A program made the translations under genes and the position numbers. Shown in pieces: positions 18,314-29,405 of a stretch of DNA of 64,000 nt (position 1 is the stretch's first letter; each line of letters begins with the position of its first letter). Below the pieces are notes generated by a model. It had not been told where the DNA came from, did not search any database, and worked only from the letters and a program-made list of their open reading frames with translations. This DNA comes from Silvania confinis (GTDB lineage: Bacteria > Pseudomonadota > Gammaproteobacteria > Enterobacterales > Enterobacteriaceae): assembly GCF_025564085.1 (NCBI RefSeq), contig NZ_JAMGZJ010000078.1, forward strand, positions 1 through 64,000, given 5' to 3'.

Positions 18314-18373
18314 TACCTGCTGTTTGATGTGTAAGAGCGATAAGTGTAACGCCGAATAAGGCAGGGTGAAAAT

Positions 18374-19162
18374 ATGTACGTTGCGGTTGGACAATTTGCG
18401 GTAACGGCGGACTGGCAAAAGAATGCTGAAACCTGTATCTCGCTGATGAGCCAGGCCCATCAGCAGGGTGCATCGCTACTGGTGCTGCCCGAAGCGCTGC
18501 TGGCGCGTGATGACAATGATCCAGATTTGTCAGTGAAATCGGCGCAGCTGCTCGACGGTGGTTTTATGACAATGCTGCTGGAAGAAAGTGCGCGAAATCA
18601 ACTGACGACGGTGCTGACCGTGCATGTCCCGTCAACCACGGGCCGGGCGATCAATACGCTGGTGGCGCTGCGGGCCGGGAAAATCGTAGAGCAGTACGCC
18701 AAACTGCATCTTTACGATGCGTTCAACATTCAGGAGTCGAGGCTGGTAGATGCCGGGACGATCGTTGCGCCACTGATTGAGATTGACGGGATCCATCTGG
18801 GGTTAATGACCTGCTACGATTTGCGTTTCCCGGAGATGGCCCTGAATCTGGCATTGGCCGGTGCTGAGGTGCTGGTGCTGCCCGCAGCGTGGGTCAGGGG
18901 GCCGCTCAAAGAACATCACTGGGCCACACTGCTGGCAGCCAGAGCACTGGATACCACTTGCTACGTGGTCGCTGCAGGGGAGTGTGGCAATAGGAATATC
19001 GGTCAGAGCCGCATCATTGACCCACTGGGCGTGACGGTGGCGGCCGCAGCAGAAGCGCCTGCGTTGTTGATGGCTGAGATAAGCCGGGAGCGCATTGCAC
19101 TTGCGCGTAGACAGTTACCGGTGCTGCGCAACCGACGCTTCGCCCCACCGCAATTATTGTGA
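18374..19162 (+). CDS. ybeM: Deaminated glutathione amidase (nitrilase family, YbeM)
   Basis: It is a carbon-nitrogen hydrolase of the Nit1 type, which repairs metabolism by hydrolysing deaminated glutathione. The 262-residue protein shows the complete Glu-Lys-Cys triad: Glu40 (VLPEALL), Lys110 (AKLHLYD) and Cys147 ([10 protein letters not shown]). In E. coli K-12 ybeM is broken, but here it is full length. The ATG is 60 bases from the divergent crcB start. Confidence 0.92.
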   Translation: MYVAVGQFAVTADWQKNAETCISLMSQAHQQGASLLVLPEALLARDDNDPDLSVKSAQLLDGGFMTMLLEESARNQLTTVLTVHVPSTTGRAINTLVALRAGKIVEQYAKLHLYDAFNIQESRLVDAGTIVAPLIEIDGIHLGLMTCYDLRFPEMALNLALAGAEVLVLPAAWVRGPLKEHHWATLLAARALDTTCYVVAAGECGNRNIGQSRIIDPLGVTVAAAAEAPALLMAEISRERIALARRQLPVLRNRRFAPPQLL

Positions 19163-19289
19163 CGTTTTTTAAACAGGGCTTGATTCACCTTGTTACAGAT
19201 TGCTATTGTGTGCGGGCGTCAAATGACCGTTAATACTCTCAGGTTTTTACGGCACGAAACGCAGCCTGTTCTAAGTCAAGAAGGTATCT

Positions 19290-19493
19290 ATGGGTGAGAT
19301 TAGTATTACCAAACTGCTGGTAGTGGCCGCATTGGTCGTTCTGCTGTTTGGTACCAAAAAGTTACGTACGCTGGGCGGAGACCTGGGTGCAGCCATCAAA
19401 GGCTTCAAAAAAGCCATGAATGATGACGATGCAACGGCCAGGAAAACAGCCGATGCTGATATTGCCGCCGAAAAACTCTCTCACAAAGAGTAA
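19290..19493 (+). CDS. tatE: Sec-independent translocase protein TatE
   Basis: TatE is a TatA-like component of the twin-arginine transport system that moves folded proteins across the inner membrane. The 67-residue protein has the N-terminal membrane helix ([24 protein letters not shown]), the hinge and the amphipathic helix [13 protein letters not shown]. It stands alone, next to lipA, as in E. coli. Confidence 0.96.
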   Translation: MGEISITKLLVVAALVVLLFGTKKLRTLGGDLGAAIKGFKKAMNDDDATARKTADADIAAEKLSHKE

Positions 19494-19520
19494 CGGTAAC
19501 GTCTCGCGGCGTGCAAAATA

Positions 19521-19548
19521 AAAAAAACCGGCTCAGGCCGGTTTTTTT
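19521..19548. terminator. Bidirectional terminator between tatE and lipA
   Basis: The hairpin accggc / gccggt is flanked by seven A residues on the left and seven T residues on the right, so it can end both convergent transcripts. Confidence 0.93.
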
Positions 19549-19578
19549 ATGGGTGAACTGTAAGCGTATGTGACGGGC

Positions 19579-20544
19579 TTACTTCACTTCTTCACCCTTC
19601 GCCTGCATGTCGGCGTGGTAAGACGAACGCACGAACGGACCGCAGGCAGCATGGGTAAAGCCCATCGCCATTGCTTCGGCTTTCATTTCGTCGAACTCTT
19701 CCGGGCTCACGTAACGTTGAACCGGCAGGTGGTGACGGCTCGGCTGCAGGTACTGGCCCAGCGTCAGCATGGTCACGCCATGGCGACGCAGGTCGCGCAT
19801 GACTTCAACGATCTCTGCATTGGTTTCACCCAGACCAACCATCAGACCGGACTTGGTTGGGATCTCTGGATGCGCTTCTTTAAAACGCTCCAGCAGTTTC
19901 AGGGACCAGTTGTAATCGGCACCTGGACGAACCTGGCGATACAGACGCGGTACGTTTTCCAGGTTGTGATTGAACACGTCTGGCGGTGTGGCAGTGATAA
20001 TATCCAGCGCGCGATCCATACGGCCACGGAAGTCAGGGACCAGTGTTTCGATTTTGATGGTCGGACTTTTTTCACGAATGGCTGCGATACAGTCAGCAAA
20101 ATGTTGAGCACCGCCGTCGCGCAGATCGTCACGATCAACGGAAGTGATCACCACATAGCGCAGTGCCATATCGGCAATCGTCTGCGCCAGCTTCTGCGGC
20201 TCATTGGCATCAGGGGTAACAGGACGACCATGGGCAACGTCACAGAATGGGCAACGGCGAGTACAAATAGCGCCGAGGATCATGAACGTTGCAGTACCGT
20301 GGTTAAAACATTCAGCAAGGTTAGGGCAGGAGGCCTCTTCACAAACGGAGTGAAGGCCGTTTTTGCGCATCGCCGCTTTGATTCCCTGAATACGCGAAGA
20401 GTCCGCCGGAAGTTTGATTTTCATCCATGCCGGTTTTCTTAACAGCGCTTCGCGCTCCGTAGCCACGTTTTTAACCGGGATTAGGGCCATTTTATCGGCG
20501 TCGCGGTATTTAACACCGCGTTCCATCACAATGGGTTTACTCAT
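19579..20544 (-). CDS. lipA: Lipoyl synthase
   Basis: LipA is a radical S-adenosylmethionine enzyme that inserts two sulfurs into octanoyl groups on lipoate-dependent enzymes. The 321-residue protein carries both iron-sulfur motifs: Cys68, Cys73, Cys79 for the auxiliary cluster that gives sulfur, and Cys94, Cys98, Cys101 (CTRRCPFC) for the radical cluster. Numbering and length equal E. coli LipA. Its partner lipB is 1.4 kb upstream, separated by ybeF. Confidence 0.98.
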   Translation of the reverse strand: MSKPIVMERGVKYRDADKMALIPVKNVATEREALLRKPAWMKIKLPADSSRIQGIKAAMRKNGLHSVCEEASCPNLAECFNHGTATFMILGAICTRRCPFCDVAHGRPVTPDANEPQKLAQTIADMALRYVVITSVDRDDLRDGGAQHFADCIAAIREKSPTIKIETLVPDFRGRMDRALDIITATPPDVFNHNLENVPRLYRQVRPGADYNWSLKLLERFKEAHPEIPTKSGLMVGLGETNAEIVEVMRDLRRHGVTMLTLGQYLQPSRHHLPVQRYVSPEEFDEMKAEAMAMGFTHAACGPFVRSSYHADMQAKGEEVK

Positions 20545-20738
20545 AGCGTGCGTGTTCCAGTTGCGAATATCGAAGGAAAGCGTTTCAATTCAAGGGAATG
20601 TTGTATTTATCAACTATATTTGAATGAACGACAGGCAGTATATCATTGATACGGCCGATAAAGCAGCCTGCCGGGTCGCCAAATTGTAAAATAGTTGTTG
20701 TTTAGTGCCTTTCGGCCCGCGCAGCGCAGGCTCTCAGG

Positions 20739-20763
20739 TAAAAGGGGCGTTTCAAAACGCCCC
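20739..20763 (-). terminator. Terminator overlapping the ybeF stop codon
   Basis: On the minus strand ggggcgttt pairs with aacgcccc around a TGA loop, followed by TTTTACC. The TGA in the loop is the ybeF stop codon at 20752-20754. Confidence 0.8.
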
Positions 20764-21705
20764 TCGAATGACATTGATGACGTTTTCGAGGACCGGATCG
20801 CGAAGGCTTAGCTTGTTGTAATACAGCGAAATATCGACAGTTTCTTCATTCAATGATGTATAGGGGATCTGCTCCAGCGGCCAGCAGTGGCGTAGTAGAG
20901 TGAACAGGCGTGCCGGGATGATACCAATCAGGTCGCTGCTGCCGATCAGGGCGGCAATCGTAAAAATATTGTAACTACTGAAGGTGACCTGACGTTCCGG
21001 GAAAATCTCGTTAATGCGCATACGTAATGCATTCAGATTCTGTCCTTCCAGCACCAGCAGAGTCTGTTCATACTTCTGCAGATTTTCCACCGTCGCCGTC
21101 TGGCTGAGGGCGGGGTGTTGCTTGCGGCACACCAATAGCAGCCGATCGGTAAACAGGACATCGTGGCTTAACGCGCGCGTATTCAGGACATTGCTGTCCA
21201 CGATCAGATCGGTCTGGAACTGGCCCAACTGCGTTTCGCCATCGCCGATTGAAATGTTGCGCAGCAGTAACTGTGGCGCACTAGCCTTCACCGCCTGATA
21301 AATAATCGGCATGACGAGCGCGCCGATCGAAGGGGTGGTACCGATGGTGATGGTGCGCTGCTTATCGTAGCTGCCGGTGAGATCAAGAGCGCCAAGAATA
21401 GACTCTAGACCCTGGCTAATGTACTCGTGCAGGTGAGTGGCATAGGCGGTAGGCGTCACGCCCTGACCTTTACGAATAAACAGGGGATCGGGGAATATTG
21501 CGCGCAGTTTTTGAATGGATTGGCTTATTGCTGAAGGCGTGAGATTAAGAATTTTCGCAGCATTAACGATTCCTTTGTGAACATAGACGGCCTCAAAAAT
21601 TGTCAGTAAATTGAGATCAATATTGCGCAAAGTCCGAAAGATTTGCGGCTTTGCCTCACCGCCTGGCTCACTTAACCGTTTTGCTGGAAATTCATTAGGA
21701 TCCAC
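20752..21705 (-). CDS. ybeF: LysR-family regulator YbeF
   Basis: The 317-residue protein has a LysR winged helix at about residues 27-90 (GIVNAAKILNLTPSAISQSIQKLR) and a periplasmic-binding-like C-terminal domain. It matches E. coli YbeF in length and order; its targets are not established there. The start is GTG (21703-21705); no better ATG is in frame. It lies between lipB and lipA on the same strand but has its own terminator. Its N-terminal half resembles YbdO of this window, suggesting an old duplication. Confidence 0.88.
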   Translation of the reverse strand: MDPNEFPAKRLSEPGGEAKPQIFRTLRNIDLNLLTIFEAVYVHKGIVNAAKILNLTPSAISQSIQKLRAIFPDPLFIRKGQGVTPTAYATHLHEYISQGLESILGALDLTGSYDKQRTITIGTTPSIGALVMPIIYQAVKASAPQLLLRNISIGDGETQLGQFQTDLIVDSNVLNTRALSHDVLFTDRLLLVCRKQHPALSQTATVENLQKYEQTLLVLEGQNLNALRMRINEIFPERQVTFSSYNIFTIAALIGSSDLIGIIPARLFTLLRHCWPLEQIPYTSLNEETVDISLYYNKLSLRDPVLENVINVIRGAF

Positions 21706-21949
21706 GCTGATACTCCATATTTATTCACAATAATGATATTAGTCGAAATTAAATATTGTGCTTATTGTTATATTTTGAACTGTTATCCAATAATTACTCA
21801 CCTGACACTATTACTTTGTTGTCAGGCTACTGTGCCAGCCTGTCTCAGCAGGCGTGTCGATATGCCAGGCTGAGAAGATTACACGCGGATACACAGGGGT
21901 TTTGAAAATATAGAATGCGGGGAATATTGTAAAGGATAAATACCGTGAA

Positions 21950-21981
21950 ATAAGAATGGCTCATCAGATAAATGAGCCATT
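21950..21981 (-). terminator. Terminator after lipB
   Basis: The hairpin aatggctcat / atgagccatt (21955-21981) is followed on the minus strand by CTTATTT. The 250 bases beyond it, up to ybeF, show no gene or recognised site and must include the ybeF promoter. Confidence 0.7.
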
Positions 21982-21990
21982 CAGGTCGAG

Positions 21991-22635
21991 TTATGAAGCA
22001 GTGATATATTCATGGGGTGGATTGTTTAGCAGTGCTAAAAAAGCATGTACTAAATGTGGTCGCGCAATATCAGGCGTGATGTTCTCTACCCACTGGCTCA
22101 TTTGCGCCATTTCCATGCCCGCGTAGCCGCAGGGGTTGATGCGCCGGAAAGGGGCTAGATCCATATTAATATTCAATGCAAGGCCGTGGAAAGAGCAGCC
22201 CTTACGAATACGTAAACCGAGTGAACAAATTTTCATTTCACCGACGTAGACGCCAGGCGCATCCGCACGGGGATGGGCATCGATATCAAATTCTGCCAGC
22301 GTGTTGACCACGGTCTGTTCAAGCAGCGTCACCAGTTCACGCACGCCGAGTTTTCTGCGCTTCAGGTTGAGCAGGACGTACATCACCTGCTGGCCCGGCC
22401 CGTGATAAGTCACCTGCCCACCACGATCGCTCTGGATCACCGGGATATCACCCGTCATCAGCAGATGTTCTGCTTTTCCTGCCTGACCTTGGGTAAACAC
22501 GGGAGGATGCTCGACCAGCCAGATTTCATCCTGAGTGTTTTCGTCACGCGTGTCGGTGAAATCATGCATGGCCTGGGAAACGGGTTCATAGGGCTGAAGC
22601 CCAAGATGGCGGATAAGGAGGGTATCCTGATACAA
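21991..22635 (-). CDS. lipB: Octanoyl-[ACP]:protein N-octanoyltransferase
   Basis: LipB moves octanoate from acyl carrier protein to lipoyl domains, the substrate later used by LipA. The 214-residue protein shows the catalytic Cys169 (INPCGYAG) and Lys135 ([10 protein letters not shown]), plus [12 protein letters not shown]. The start is TTG (22633-22635), as in E. coli, giving MYQDTLL. It lies downstream of ybeD. Confidence 0.97.
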   Translation of the reverse strand: MYQDTLLIRHLGLQPYEPVSQAMHDFTDTRDENTQDEIWLVEHPPVFTQGQAGKAEHLLMTGDIPVIQSDRGGQVTYHGPGQQVMYVLLNLKRRKLGVRELVTLLEQTVVNTLAEFDIDAHPRADAPGVYVGEMKICSLGLRIRKGCSFHGLALNINMDLAPFRRINPCGYAGMEMAQMSQWVENITPDIARPHLVHAFLALLNNPPHEYITAS

Positions 22636-22695
22636 AACGACATCTCCGAAACGAAGGAACTAAGTGTGGCAGGGAGTATATCACAGAGGGGAAAC

Positions 22696-22720
22696 GGGTT
22701 ACCCGGCGATGCGGGTAACC
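22696..22720. terminator. Hairpin between ybeD and lipB
   Basis: The arms gggttacccg and cgggtaaccc-like sequence surround a short loop. No clear T tract follows on the minus strand, so termination would be weak. Confidence 0.45.
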
Positions 22721-22728
22721 GAAAGACG

Positions 22729-22992
22729 TTACAGCACCATACGCACGATATCGATGTTACCGAGCTCTTCGTACAGCGTCTCGACCTGCTCAATATGCGT
22801 GGCAGTAATGGTGATGGAAACCGAGTGGTAATTCCCTTTGCTGCTCGGTTTAACCGTCGGGGAGTAATCACCCGGCGCATGGCGCTGGACCACTTCAACC
22901 ACCTGATCAACCAGCTCAGGCAACGCCTGCCCCATTACTTTGTAAGTAAATGGCGTAGGGAATTCAAGCAGTTCGTTAAGTTTGGTTTTCAT
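22729..22992 (-). CDS. ybeD: DUF493 family protein YbeD
   Basis: The 87-residue protein is the conserved YbeD family with an ACT-like alpha/beta fold. It starts [21 protein letters not shown] and ends NIDIVRMVL, as in E. coli. The function is not established; the constant place between dacA and lipB suggests a link to lipoate or allosteric control but does not prove it. Confidence 0.95.
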   Translation of the reverse strand: MKTKLNELLEFPTPFTYKVMGQALPELVDQVVEVVQRHAPGDYSPTVKPSSKGNYHSVSITITATHIEQVETLYEELGNIDIVRMVL

Positions 22993-23012
22993 GTCAACTC
23001 CGGCAGTACGTC

Positions 23013-23048
23013 AAAAAAGAATAACTCCCACATCGGGTGGGAGTTATC
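23013..23048 (-). terminator. Terminator after dacA
   Basis: The hairpin ataactccca / tgggagttat is followed on the minus strand by TTCTTTTTTG. Confidence 0.88.
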
Positions 23049-23098
23049 AGGTTATCTAGTATATGGGGATGGAAATCACACTTTCAAGTGCTCAATTT

Positions 23099-24310
23099 TT
23101 AACCAAACCAGTGATGGAACATCAATTTAATGTAATCAATGATTTTGCCGAAGAAATTGCCTTCCGGGATTTCGTCCAGTACTACCAGCGGACGCTGATC
23201 AATGGTTTTTCCGTCGAGCTGGAAGTTGATGGTGCCCACAACCTGGTTTTTCTGCAGTGGTGCATGCAGCTCACTGGCGGTCAACACGTAGCTGGCTTTC
23301 AGATCTTTCATGCGGCCGCGTGGGATAGTCAGATAAAGGTCTTTATCGACGCCCAGTGAAGCACGATCGTTATCGCCAAACCAGACCGGCTCAGAAGCGA
23401 ACTCTTTGCCTGCTTTCAGCGGGTTAACGGTTTCGAAGAAGCGGAAGCCCCAGGTCAGCAGTTTCTTGCTCTCGGTTTCACGTCCTTTGAAGGTTCGTCC
23501 GCCCATCACGGCAGAGATCAGGCGCATCTGGCCTTCGGTGGCAGAGGCCACCAGGTTGTAACCGGCTTTATCGGTATGACCCGTTTTGATACCGTCAACT
23601 TTCAGGCTGTTGTCCCACAGCAGACCATTACGGTTGGTCTGGCGGATGCCGTTAAAGGTGAATTCTTTCTCTTTGTAGATGGTGTACTCGTTCGGCACGT
23701 CACGGATCAGCGCCTGGCCAATCAGCGCCATGTCGCGCGCGGAGCTGTACTGACCGTCTGCGTCCAGGCCGTGCACGGTCTGGAAGTGGCTGTTCTTCAG
23801 GCCCAGAGCATTCACGTAGCTGTTCATCAGACCCACGAACGCATCCTGGCTGCCGGCCGCAAAATCGGCCATCGCCACACAGGCGTCGTTACCGGACTGC
23901 AGATTGATACCGCGGATCAGCTGCGAGACGGGTACCTGCATTCCTGGCTTCAGGAACATCAGCGAAGAGCCTTTGAACACCGGGTTGCCGGTTGCCCACG
24001 CATCGTTACCGATGGTGACCAGATCGGTCTCTTTGAATTTACCTGCTTTCATGGCCTGACCGATGACGTAGCTGGTCATCATTTTAGTCAGGCTGGCCGG
24101 GTCGCGTCGTGAATCAGCATTCTGCTCAGCCAACACTTTGCCGGAGTTGTAGTCGATCAGGATGTAGGATTCCGCGTCGATCTGCGGAACGCCAGGGATC
24201 ATGGTCTTGATATTCAGGTCATCGGCATGCGCGACTGAGAGCGAGGCTGCGCAAAGCGCCGTAGCGAGCGCCATGCGCTGCATAAAACGAGCGGAGAAAG
24301 TGGTCTTCAT
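23099..24310 (-). CDS. dacA: D-alanyl-D-alanine carboxypeptidase, penicillin-binding protein 5
   Basis: PBP5 trims the terminal D-alanine from peptidoglycan pentapeptides and keeps rod shape. The 403-residue precursor has a 29-residue signal peptide ending AHA. The active site Ser73-x-x-Lys76 lies in PASLTKMM, followed by SGNDAC and the KTG triad in DGIKTGHT. The C-terminal helix ([19 protein letters not shown]) is amphipathic and anchors the enzyme to the periplasmic face of the membrane. It follows rlpA, with a 139-base gap. Confidence 0.98.
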   Translation of the reverse strand: MKTTFSARFMQRMALATALCAASLSVAHADDLNIKTMIPGVPQIDAESYILIDYNSGKVLAEQNADSRRDPASLTKMMTSYVIGQAMKAGKFKETDLVTIGNDAWATGNPVFKGSSLMFLKPGMQVPVSQLIRGINLQSGNDACVAMADFAAGSQDAFVGLMNSYVNALGLKNSHFQTVHGLDADGQYSSARDMALIGQALIRDVPNEYTIYKEKEFTFNGIRQTNRNGLLWDNSLKVDGIKTGHTDKAGYNLVASATEGQMRLISAVMGGRTFKGRETESKKLLTWGFRFFETVNPLKAGKEFASEPVWFGDNDRASLGVDKDLYLTIPRGRMKDLKASYVLTASELHAPLQKNQVVGTINFQLDGKTIDQRPLVVLDEIPEGNFFGKIIDYIKLMFHHWFG

Positions 24311-24449
24311 GGTCAGAACAACGACATCCGTGATGGAATTAAAAAAAGTGCCTTACTATAGCAAATGCTATAGGGGCAGGCATCCGACTTTCAGCATGAG
24401 AGTGTGAATCCCTATTACAAATACTGACAATTCGGATACCGCTGATTAA

Positions 24450-25559
24450 TCATTTCATTACAGCAATAAAGGACTGCAGCTGTGCTTCGCTTTGTAAACG
24501 TTGTTGCACGGATGCCGCCTCAGATTTGCTGGCAAAAGGACCGAGCTGGATACGCCATACGGCACCATTCTGCTCAAGCCGACCCGGCACGCCAAACTGC
24601 TGGCTCAGGCGCTGTTGATACTGCCGGGCACGCGCTTGATCGCTAACGGCACCCACCTGAACGACAAAGCTGCCGTTGGCGGAAACCGGCGCGGCCACAG
24701 GTGTTTGGGTAGAGCCTGGCGCGGTGACAGGTGCATTTTGGGTCACGGGTGCGGCAACGACCGGTTGTGGGGCAGGGGGTTCGCTGCCTTCCAGGACGCC
24801 AGAGGCGAGGGTCGTCGGTGCACCGAGGAAACCGCTGCTATTGACCGGTGCGCCCATACTGTCTTCGCTTTTCAGCGTGTCGTTACTGATGGCGCGTACG
24901 TCTCCCTGCACCGGCATCGGATCAGGCGCTGATGAGGCGCTGCCCATGCCGCTGTTGAGGTCCGGACGAGCAGGCAGGGCATAGGTTTGTTTAGCCACGG
25001 TGGTACAGGCCATACCCGGACCGGACAGGCTGCCGTCCTGGGCGACAATAATCGGATCGATACGCACTTTGGTGTTGTTCGACGTGTTCAGACGATCGGC
25101 CGCCGCACGGGACAGGGAGATAGCACGATCGTTACCGTATGGACCACGATCGTTAATGCGCACCACGATCATCCGGCCATTCGCCAGGTTGGTGATACGC
25201 GCATAGCTCGGGATCGGCAGCGTCGGATGGGCGGCGGTCAGCTGCATCGGGTCGAAGGGCTCACCGCTGGCTGTCAGGTTGCTGCCCGGTTCGGCGTCAT
25301 AAATGGCCGCCAAACCGGCCTGGCTAAAGCGTGAAGGATCCTGCACGATTTTAAAACTTTTACCGTCGCGCTCGTAATCCTGATTGGCGGTTGCGCTCAG
25401 CGGTTCGAAACGCGGATCGGCCCCGCTAATCTCAACAATTGGACCATTACACACGGCCGGCTGCGGCGGTGCGACGGTGGCCTGCTGCTGACCATCGTCA
25501 GTTGTACAGGCTGCCAGTAAACTCGCGGCGATGCAGATCCCAATCCACTGCTTGCGCAT
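24450..25559 (-). CDS. rlpA: Rare lipoprotein A, septal-ring lytic transglycosylase
   Basis: RlpA is an outer-membrane lipoprotein with a double-psi beta-barrel domain; in Pseudomonas it cleaves glycan strands lacking peptides at the septum. The 369-residue precursor has the lipobox LLAAC with Cys18. The barrel lies at about 80-190 (ASGEPFDPMQLTAAHPTLP, RINDRGPYG), followed by a low-complexity Pro/Ala/Val linker. A C-terminal SPOR domain at about 290-369 (SFVVQVGAVSD) binds denuded glycan. It is 10 bases after mrdB in the same operon. Confidence 0.96.
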   Translation of the reverse strand: MRKQWIGICIAASLLAACTTDDGQQQATVAPPQPAVCNGPIVEISGADPRFEPLSATANQDYERDGKSFKIVQDPSRFSQAGLAAIYDAEPGSNLTASGEPFDPMQLTAAHPTLPIPSYARITNLANGRMIVVRINDRGPYGNDRAISLSRAAADRLNTSNNTKVRIDPIIVAQDGSLSGPGMACTTVAKQTYALPARPDLNSGMGSASSAPDPMPVQGDVRAISNDTLKSEDSMGAPVNSSGFLGAPTTLASGVLEGSEPPAPQPVVAAPVTQNAPVTAPGSTQTPVAAPVSANGSFVVQVGAVSDQARARQYQQRLSQQFGVPGRLEQNGAVWRIQLGPFASKSEAASVQQRLQSEAQLQSFIAVMK

Positions 25560-25569
25560 TGCGTTCCCC

Positions 25570-26682
25570 TTATACGCTTTTCGACAACATTTTTCTGTGG
25601 GTATGAATCGACATCACGATCCCAAACCCGGCCATTAGCACGATCAGTGCCGAGCCTCCGTAACTCACCAGCGGAAGCGGTACGCCTACAACAGGCAGAA
25701 TTCCGCTCACCATACCAATATTTACGAAAACATAAACGAATAAAATCAACATCAAGCCGCCAGCCATGACGCGGCCAAAGGTGGTTTGCGCGCGCGCGGC
25801 AATCCACAATCCACGCATGATTAACAGTACGTACAGCGCCAGCAGAATTAAAATGCCGACCAGGCCGAGCTCTTCTGCCAGAACCGCAAAGATAAAGTCG
25901 GTGTGACGTTCAGGCAGGAATTCGAGCTGCGACTGGGTACCGTGCAGCCAGCCTTTACCGCGTAGGCCACCGGAACCGATCGCAATCTTCGACTGTATAA
26001 TATGATAGCCTGCCCCGAGCGGATCGCTCTCGGGATCCAGCAGCATCATCACGCGCTGACGTTGGTAGTCGTGCATCAGGAAGAACCACAGGATCGGGAT
26101 AAAGGCGGCCAGCAGCACCACCGCAATACCAATCAAGCGCCAGCTCAGCCCGGAAAGGAACAGTACGAACAGGCCGGACAAGGCGACCAGGATAGAGGTC
26201 CCAAGGTCAGGCTGTGCGGCGACCAGCAGCGTAGGCATGAAGATCAGCACCAGTGCAATCCCGGTGTTCTTCAGCGATGGCGGACAGACGTCACGGTTTA
26301 TAAAGCGTGCCACCATCAGCGGTACGGCGATTTTGGCGATTTCTGACGGCTGGAAACGGATGATGCCGAGATCGAGCCAGCGCTGGGCGCCTTTTGAGAT
26401 TGCGCCGAAGGCATCTACAGCGACCAGCAGAATAATACAGATAATATAAAGATAGGGTGCCCAGCCTTCGTAGACGCGCGGTGGGATCTGCGCCATCACC
26501 ACCATCACCACCAGGCCCATCGCAATCTGGCCGATCTTACGCTCCATCATGCCGATGTCCTGACCGCTGGCGCTCCAGATGACCAGCGCGCTGTACACTA
26601 ACAGGGCCAGCAGGATCAGCAGCATAGCCGGGTCGATGTGGATTTTGTCCCACAGCGATTTCTTATTTGGATTATCCGTCAC
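25570..26682 (-). CDS. mrdB: Rod-shape peptidoglycan glycosyltransferase RodA
   Basis: RodA, a SEDS-family enzyme, polymerises glycan strands for cell elongation together with PBP2. The 370-residue protein is a multi-span membrane protein with about ten helices, including the family segments [20 protein letters not shown] and [18 protein letters not shown]. The start is GTG (26680-26682), two bases after the mrdA stop, so translation is probably coupled to its partner. Confidence 0.97.
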   Translation of the reverse strand: MTDNPNKKSLWDKIHIDPAMLLILLALLVYSALVIWSASGQDIGMMERKIGQIAMGLVVMVVMAQIPPRVYEGWAPYLYIICIILLVAVDAFGAISKGAQRWLDLGIIRFQPSEIAKIAVPLMVARFINRDVCPPSLKNTGIALVLIFMPTLLVAAQPDLGTSILVALSGLFVLFLSGLSWRLIGIAVVLLAAFIPILWFFLMHDYQRQRVMMLLDPESDPLGAGYHIIQSKIAIGSGGLRGKGWLHGTQSQLEFLPERHTDFIFAVLAEELGLVGILILLALYVLLIMRGLWIAARAQTTFGRVMAGGLMLILFVYVFVNIGMVSGILPVVGVPLPLVSYGGSALIVLMAGFGIVMSIHTHRKMLSKSV

Positions 26683-26684
26683 GA

Positions 26685-28586
26685 TTATTGGTCCTCCGCG
26701 CCGGCGGCTGCCGGGCCTTCGCTCGGCAAGTCAGTGTTATTGTCACCCAGCATAATGTGGTCAAGGATCTGGCGCATGATGGTACCGACCGCCGGGCCGA
26801 CACCGCCGTTTTCCAGAATAATTGACACCGCCACCTGCGGGTTATCATAAGGAGCAAACGCGATCATCAGCTTATGGTCACGCAGACGTTCAGCAATTTT
26901 GTGCGCGTTATAGGTTTCATTGGCCTTCAGGCCAAAGACCTGCGCCGTACCGGATTTCGCCGCAATTTTATACGGTGAACCGGCAAAATATTTGTGTGCC
27001 GTACCGTTGGCGCGGTTTGCCACGCCGTACATCCCGTCTTTGGCAATTTCCCAGTAGCCGGAATGGATATCACCTACCGGTGGCTCATGCGGCTGCGACC
27101 ATGGCACTTTTTTGCCATTTTCGACCGTGCTCATCAGCAGGTGTGGTACTTTAACGACGCCGTCGTTAATCAGGATCATCAGCGCTTTGCTCATCTGTAT
27201 CGGGGTGGCAGTCCAGTAACCCTGGCCGATCCCAACCGGGATGGTGTCACCCTGATACCATGGCTTCTTAAAGCGTTTTAGCTTCCACTCGCGGGTTGGC
27301 ATGTTGCCAGAACGTTCTTCTGCCAGATCGATGCCGGTGTAGTGACCGTAGCCAAATTTGCCCATCCATTCGGACAGGCGATCGATGCCCATATCGTAGG
27401 CGACCTGGTAGAAGAAGGTATCGGCGGATTCTTCCAGCGATTTGGTAATATTTAGATGACCGTGGCCCCACTTCTTCCAGTCACGATAGCGTTTTTCTGA
27501 TCCCGGCAGCTGCCACCAGCCCGGGTCGAAGAGACCGGTGTTGCGGGTGATCACCCCGGCGCTCAGCGCTGACACTGCCACATAGGGTTTCACCGTCGAT
27601 GCAGGGGGATAGACGCCCTGAGTCGCGCGGTTGATCAGCGGTGTGTTGGGGTCGTTGAGTAGACCAGCATAATCTTTGCTGGAGATGCCATCGACAAACA
27701 GATTCGGGTCGTAGCTCGGGTTCGACACCAGCGCCAGAATGCTGCCGGAGCGGGGATCGGTAACAATCACCGCCGCACGACTGCCTGTCAGCAGGGTTTC
27801 GACATACTGCTGGAGTTTGAGATCCAGCGTCAGGTAAATATCATGCCCGGCCTGCGGTGGCACCTCTTTTAGCTGGCGGATCACCCGACCGCGGTTATTG
27901 ACTTCAACTTCTTCATAACCGGTCTCGCCGTGAAGGATGTCTTCGTAATAGCGCTCAATGCCGAGTTTGCCAATATCATGGGTTGCCGCATAGTTGGCTA
28001 ACTTGCCGTCTTTATCCAGCCTCTCGACATCTTTATCGTTGATTTTAGAGACGTAGCCGATGACGTGCGTCAGCGCCGAGCCATAGGGATAGAAACGGCG
28101 TTTGTAACCTTTAACTTCGACACCGGGGAAGCGGTACTGGTTAACGGCGAAGCGGGCGACCTGGACTTCGGTCAGGTTGGTTTTCACCGGAATTGACGTA
28201 AAGCGATGCGATCGCGCACGCTCTTTTTTAAAGTTCGCAATATCGTCGTCGTTCAGGTCGACCACGCCGCGCAGCGCGTCCAGCGTCTGTTGAACGTTAT
28301 CCACCTTCTCCGGCATCATCTCTATTTGATAGATCGTCCGATTGAGCGCCAGCGGAGTGCCGTTACGATCGTAAATAATGCCGCGACTGGGGGCGATAGG
28401 GACGAGTTTGATACGGTTTTCGTTGGAACGTGTCTGATAATCGGTGAAGCGGACAATCTGCAGATTATAAAGGTTGGCGATCAGCACGCCAGTCAGCAGC
28501 AAAATCCCCGTAAAGGCGACCAGCGCCCGGCGCACAAACAGCGCAGACTCAGCCGTATAGTCGCGAAAAGAATTCTGTAGTTTCAT
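26685..28586 (-). CDS. mrdA: Penicillin-binding protein 2, elongation transpeptidase
   Basis: PBP2 cross-links peptidoglycan in the elongasome with RodA and is the target of mecillinam. The 633-residue protein has an N-terminal cytoplasmic tail and one membrane helix (about 20-45), then the pedestal domain. In the transpeptidase domain Ser330 and Lys333 lie in PPASTVKPY, followed by SADTFFYQ and KSGTAQVFG. Its start is 30 bases after the rlmH stop. Its length matches the E. coli protein (633). Confidence 0.98.
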   Translation of the reverse strand: MKLQNSFRDYTAESALFVRRALVAFTGILLLTGVLIANLYNLQIVRFTDYQTRSNENRIKLVPIAPSRGIIYDRNGTPLALNRTIYQIEMMPEKVDNVQQTLDALRGVVDLNDDDIANFKKERARSHRFTSIPVKTNLTEVQVARFAVNQYRFPGVEVKGYKRRFYPYGSALTHVIGYVSKINDKDVERLDKDGKLANYAATHDIGKLGIERYYEDILHGETGYEEVEVNNRGRVIRQLKEVPPQAGHDIYLTLDLKLQQYVETLLTGSRAAVIVTDPRSGSILALVSNPSYDPNLFVDGISSKDYAGLLNDPNTPLINRATQGVYPPASTVKPYVAVSALSAGVITRNTGLFDPGWWQLPGSEKRYRDWKKWGHGHLNITKSLEESADTFFYQVAYDMGIDRLSEWMGKFGYGHYTGIDLAEERSGNMPTREWKLKRFKKPWYQGDTIPVGIGQGYWTATPIQMSKALMILINDGVVKVPHLLMSTVENGKKVPWSQPHEPPVGDIHSGYWEIAKDGMYGVANRANGTAHKYFAGSPYKIAAKSGTAQVFGLKANETYNAHKIAERLRDHKLMIAFAPYDNPQVAVSIILENGGVGPAVGTIMRQILDHIMLGDNNTDLPSEGPAAAGAEDQ

Positions 28587-28616
28587 CCGCTGCTTAATCT
28601 ACCCAAGACTTAATGA

Positions 28617-29084
28617 TTACTCACGGTGATAAGGGTGGTTGGTCGTGATGCTCCACGCGCGATAAAGACTTTCTGCCACCAGCACCCGAACCAGCGGGTG
28701 GGGCATTGTCAGCGCGGAGAGTGACCAACTTTGTTCTGCTGCCGCTTTGCAGGCGGGGGATAATCCCTCTGGACCGCCAATCAACAGACTGACGTCGCGA
28801 CCGTCCTGCTTCCAGCGCTCAAGTTCCAGCGCCAGCTGCGGGGTATCCCAGGGTTTGCCCGGAATATCGAGAGTGACAATGCGGTTTTTGCCTGCGGCGG
28901 CCAGCATCAGTTCACCCTCTTTATCGAGAATGCGTTTGATATCTGCGTTCTTACCGCGCTTACCGGCAGGAATTTCCACCAGTTCAAACGGCATATCTTT
29001 TGGAAAACGACGCAGATATTCAGTAAACCCGGTTTGTACCCAGTCGGGCATTTTCGTGCCGACGGCTACCAGTTGCAGCTTCAC
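28617..29084 (-). CDS. rlmH: 23S rRNA pseudouridine-1915 N3-methyltransferase
   Basis: RlmH methylates pseudouridine 1915 in helix 69 of 23S rRNA on assembled ribosomes. The 155-residue SPOUT methyltransferase has the C-terminal trefoil knot, with [14 protein letters not shown] and [24 protein letters not shown] forming the S-adenosylmethionine site. It starts with GTG (29082-29084), three bases after rsfS, so the two are translated together. Confidence 0.97.
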   Translation of the reverse strand: MKLQLVAVGTKMPDWVQTGFTEYLRRFPKDMPFELVEIPAGKRGKNADIKRILDKEGELMLAAAGKNRIVTLDIPGKPWDTPQLALELERWKQDGRDVSLLIGGPEGLSPACKAAAEQSWSLSALTMPHPLVRVLVAESLYRAWSITTNHPYHRE

Positions 29085-29087
29085 GCA

Positions 29088-29405
29088 TCAACCCCAGAGT
29101 TTTTCCAGCTCATACAGGCGACGGCTCTCTTCCTGCATGACGTGGACAATCACTTCGCCAAGGTCAACAACGACCCAGTCAGCAATGGCTTCACCTTCTA
29201 CACCCAGCGGCAGCATGCCGGCGGCGCGTGATTCCTGAACCACATGATCAGCAATGGAGGCGACGTGGCGAGTGGAGGTGCCGGTGCAGATAATCATGCA
29301 ATCGGTGATGCTTGATCTGCCCTGTACGTCGATAGTGATGATGTCCTGACCTTTCAGGTCATCAATTTTGTCGATAACGAAATCCTGGAGTGCTTTACCC
29401 TGCAA
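29088..29405 (-). CDS. rsfS: Ribosomal silencing factor RsfS
   Basis: RsfS binds ribosomal protein L14 and blocks 30S-50S joining when nutrients are short. The 105-residue protein matches E. coli RsfS throughout ([49 protein letters not shown]). The start is TTG (29403-29405) after an AGGGGG Shine-Dalgarno, as in E. coli. The 270 bases upstream, to nadD, lack the E. coli neighbour cobC and show no other gene. Confidence 0.95.
   Translation of the reverse strand: MQGKALQDFVIDKIDDLKGQDIITIDVQGRSSITDCMIICTGTSTRHVASIADHVVQESRAAGMLPLGVEGEAIADWVVVDLGEVIVHVMQEESRRLYELEKLWG

Noticed and set aside
18314-18373. Fluoride riboswitch upstream of crcB
   Set aside because: The gap is only 60 bases, divergent with ybeM, and shows none of the conserved riboswitch sequence.
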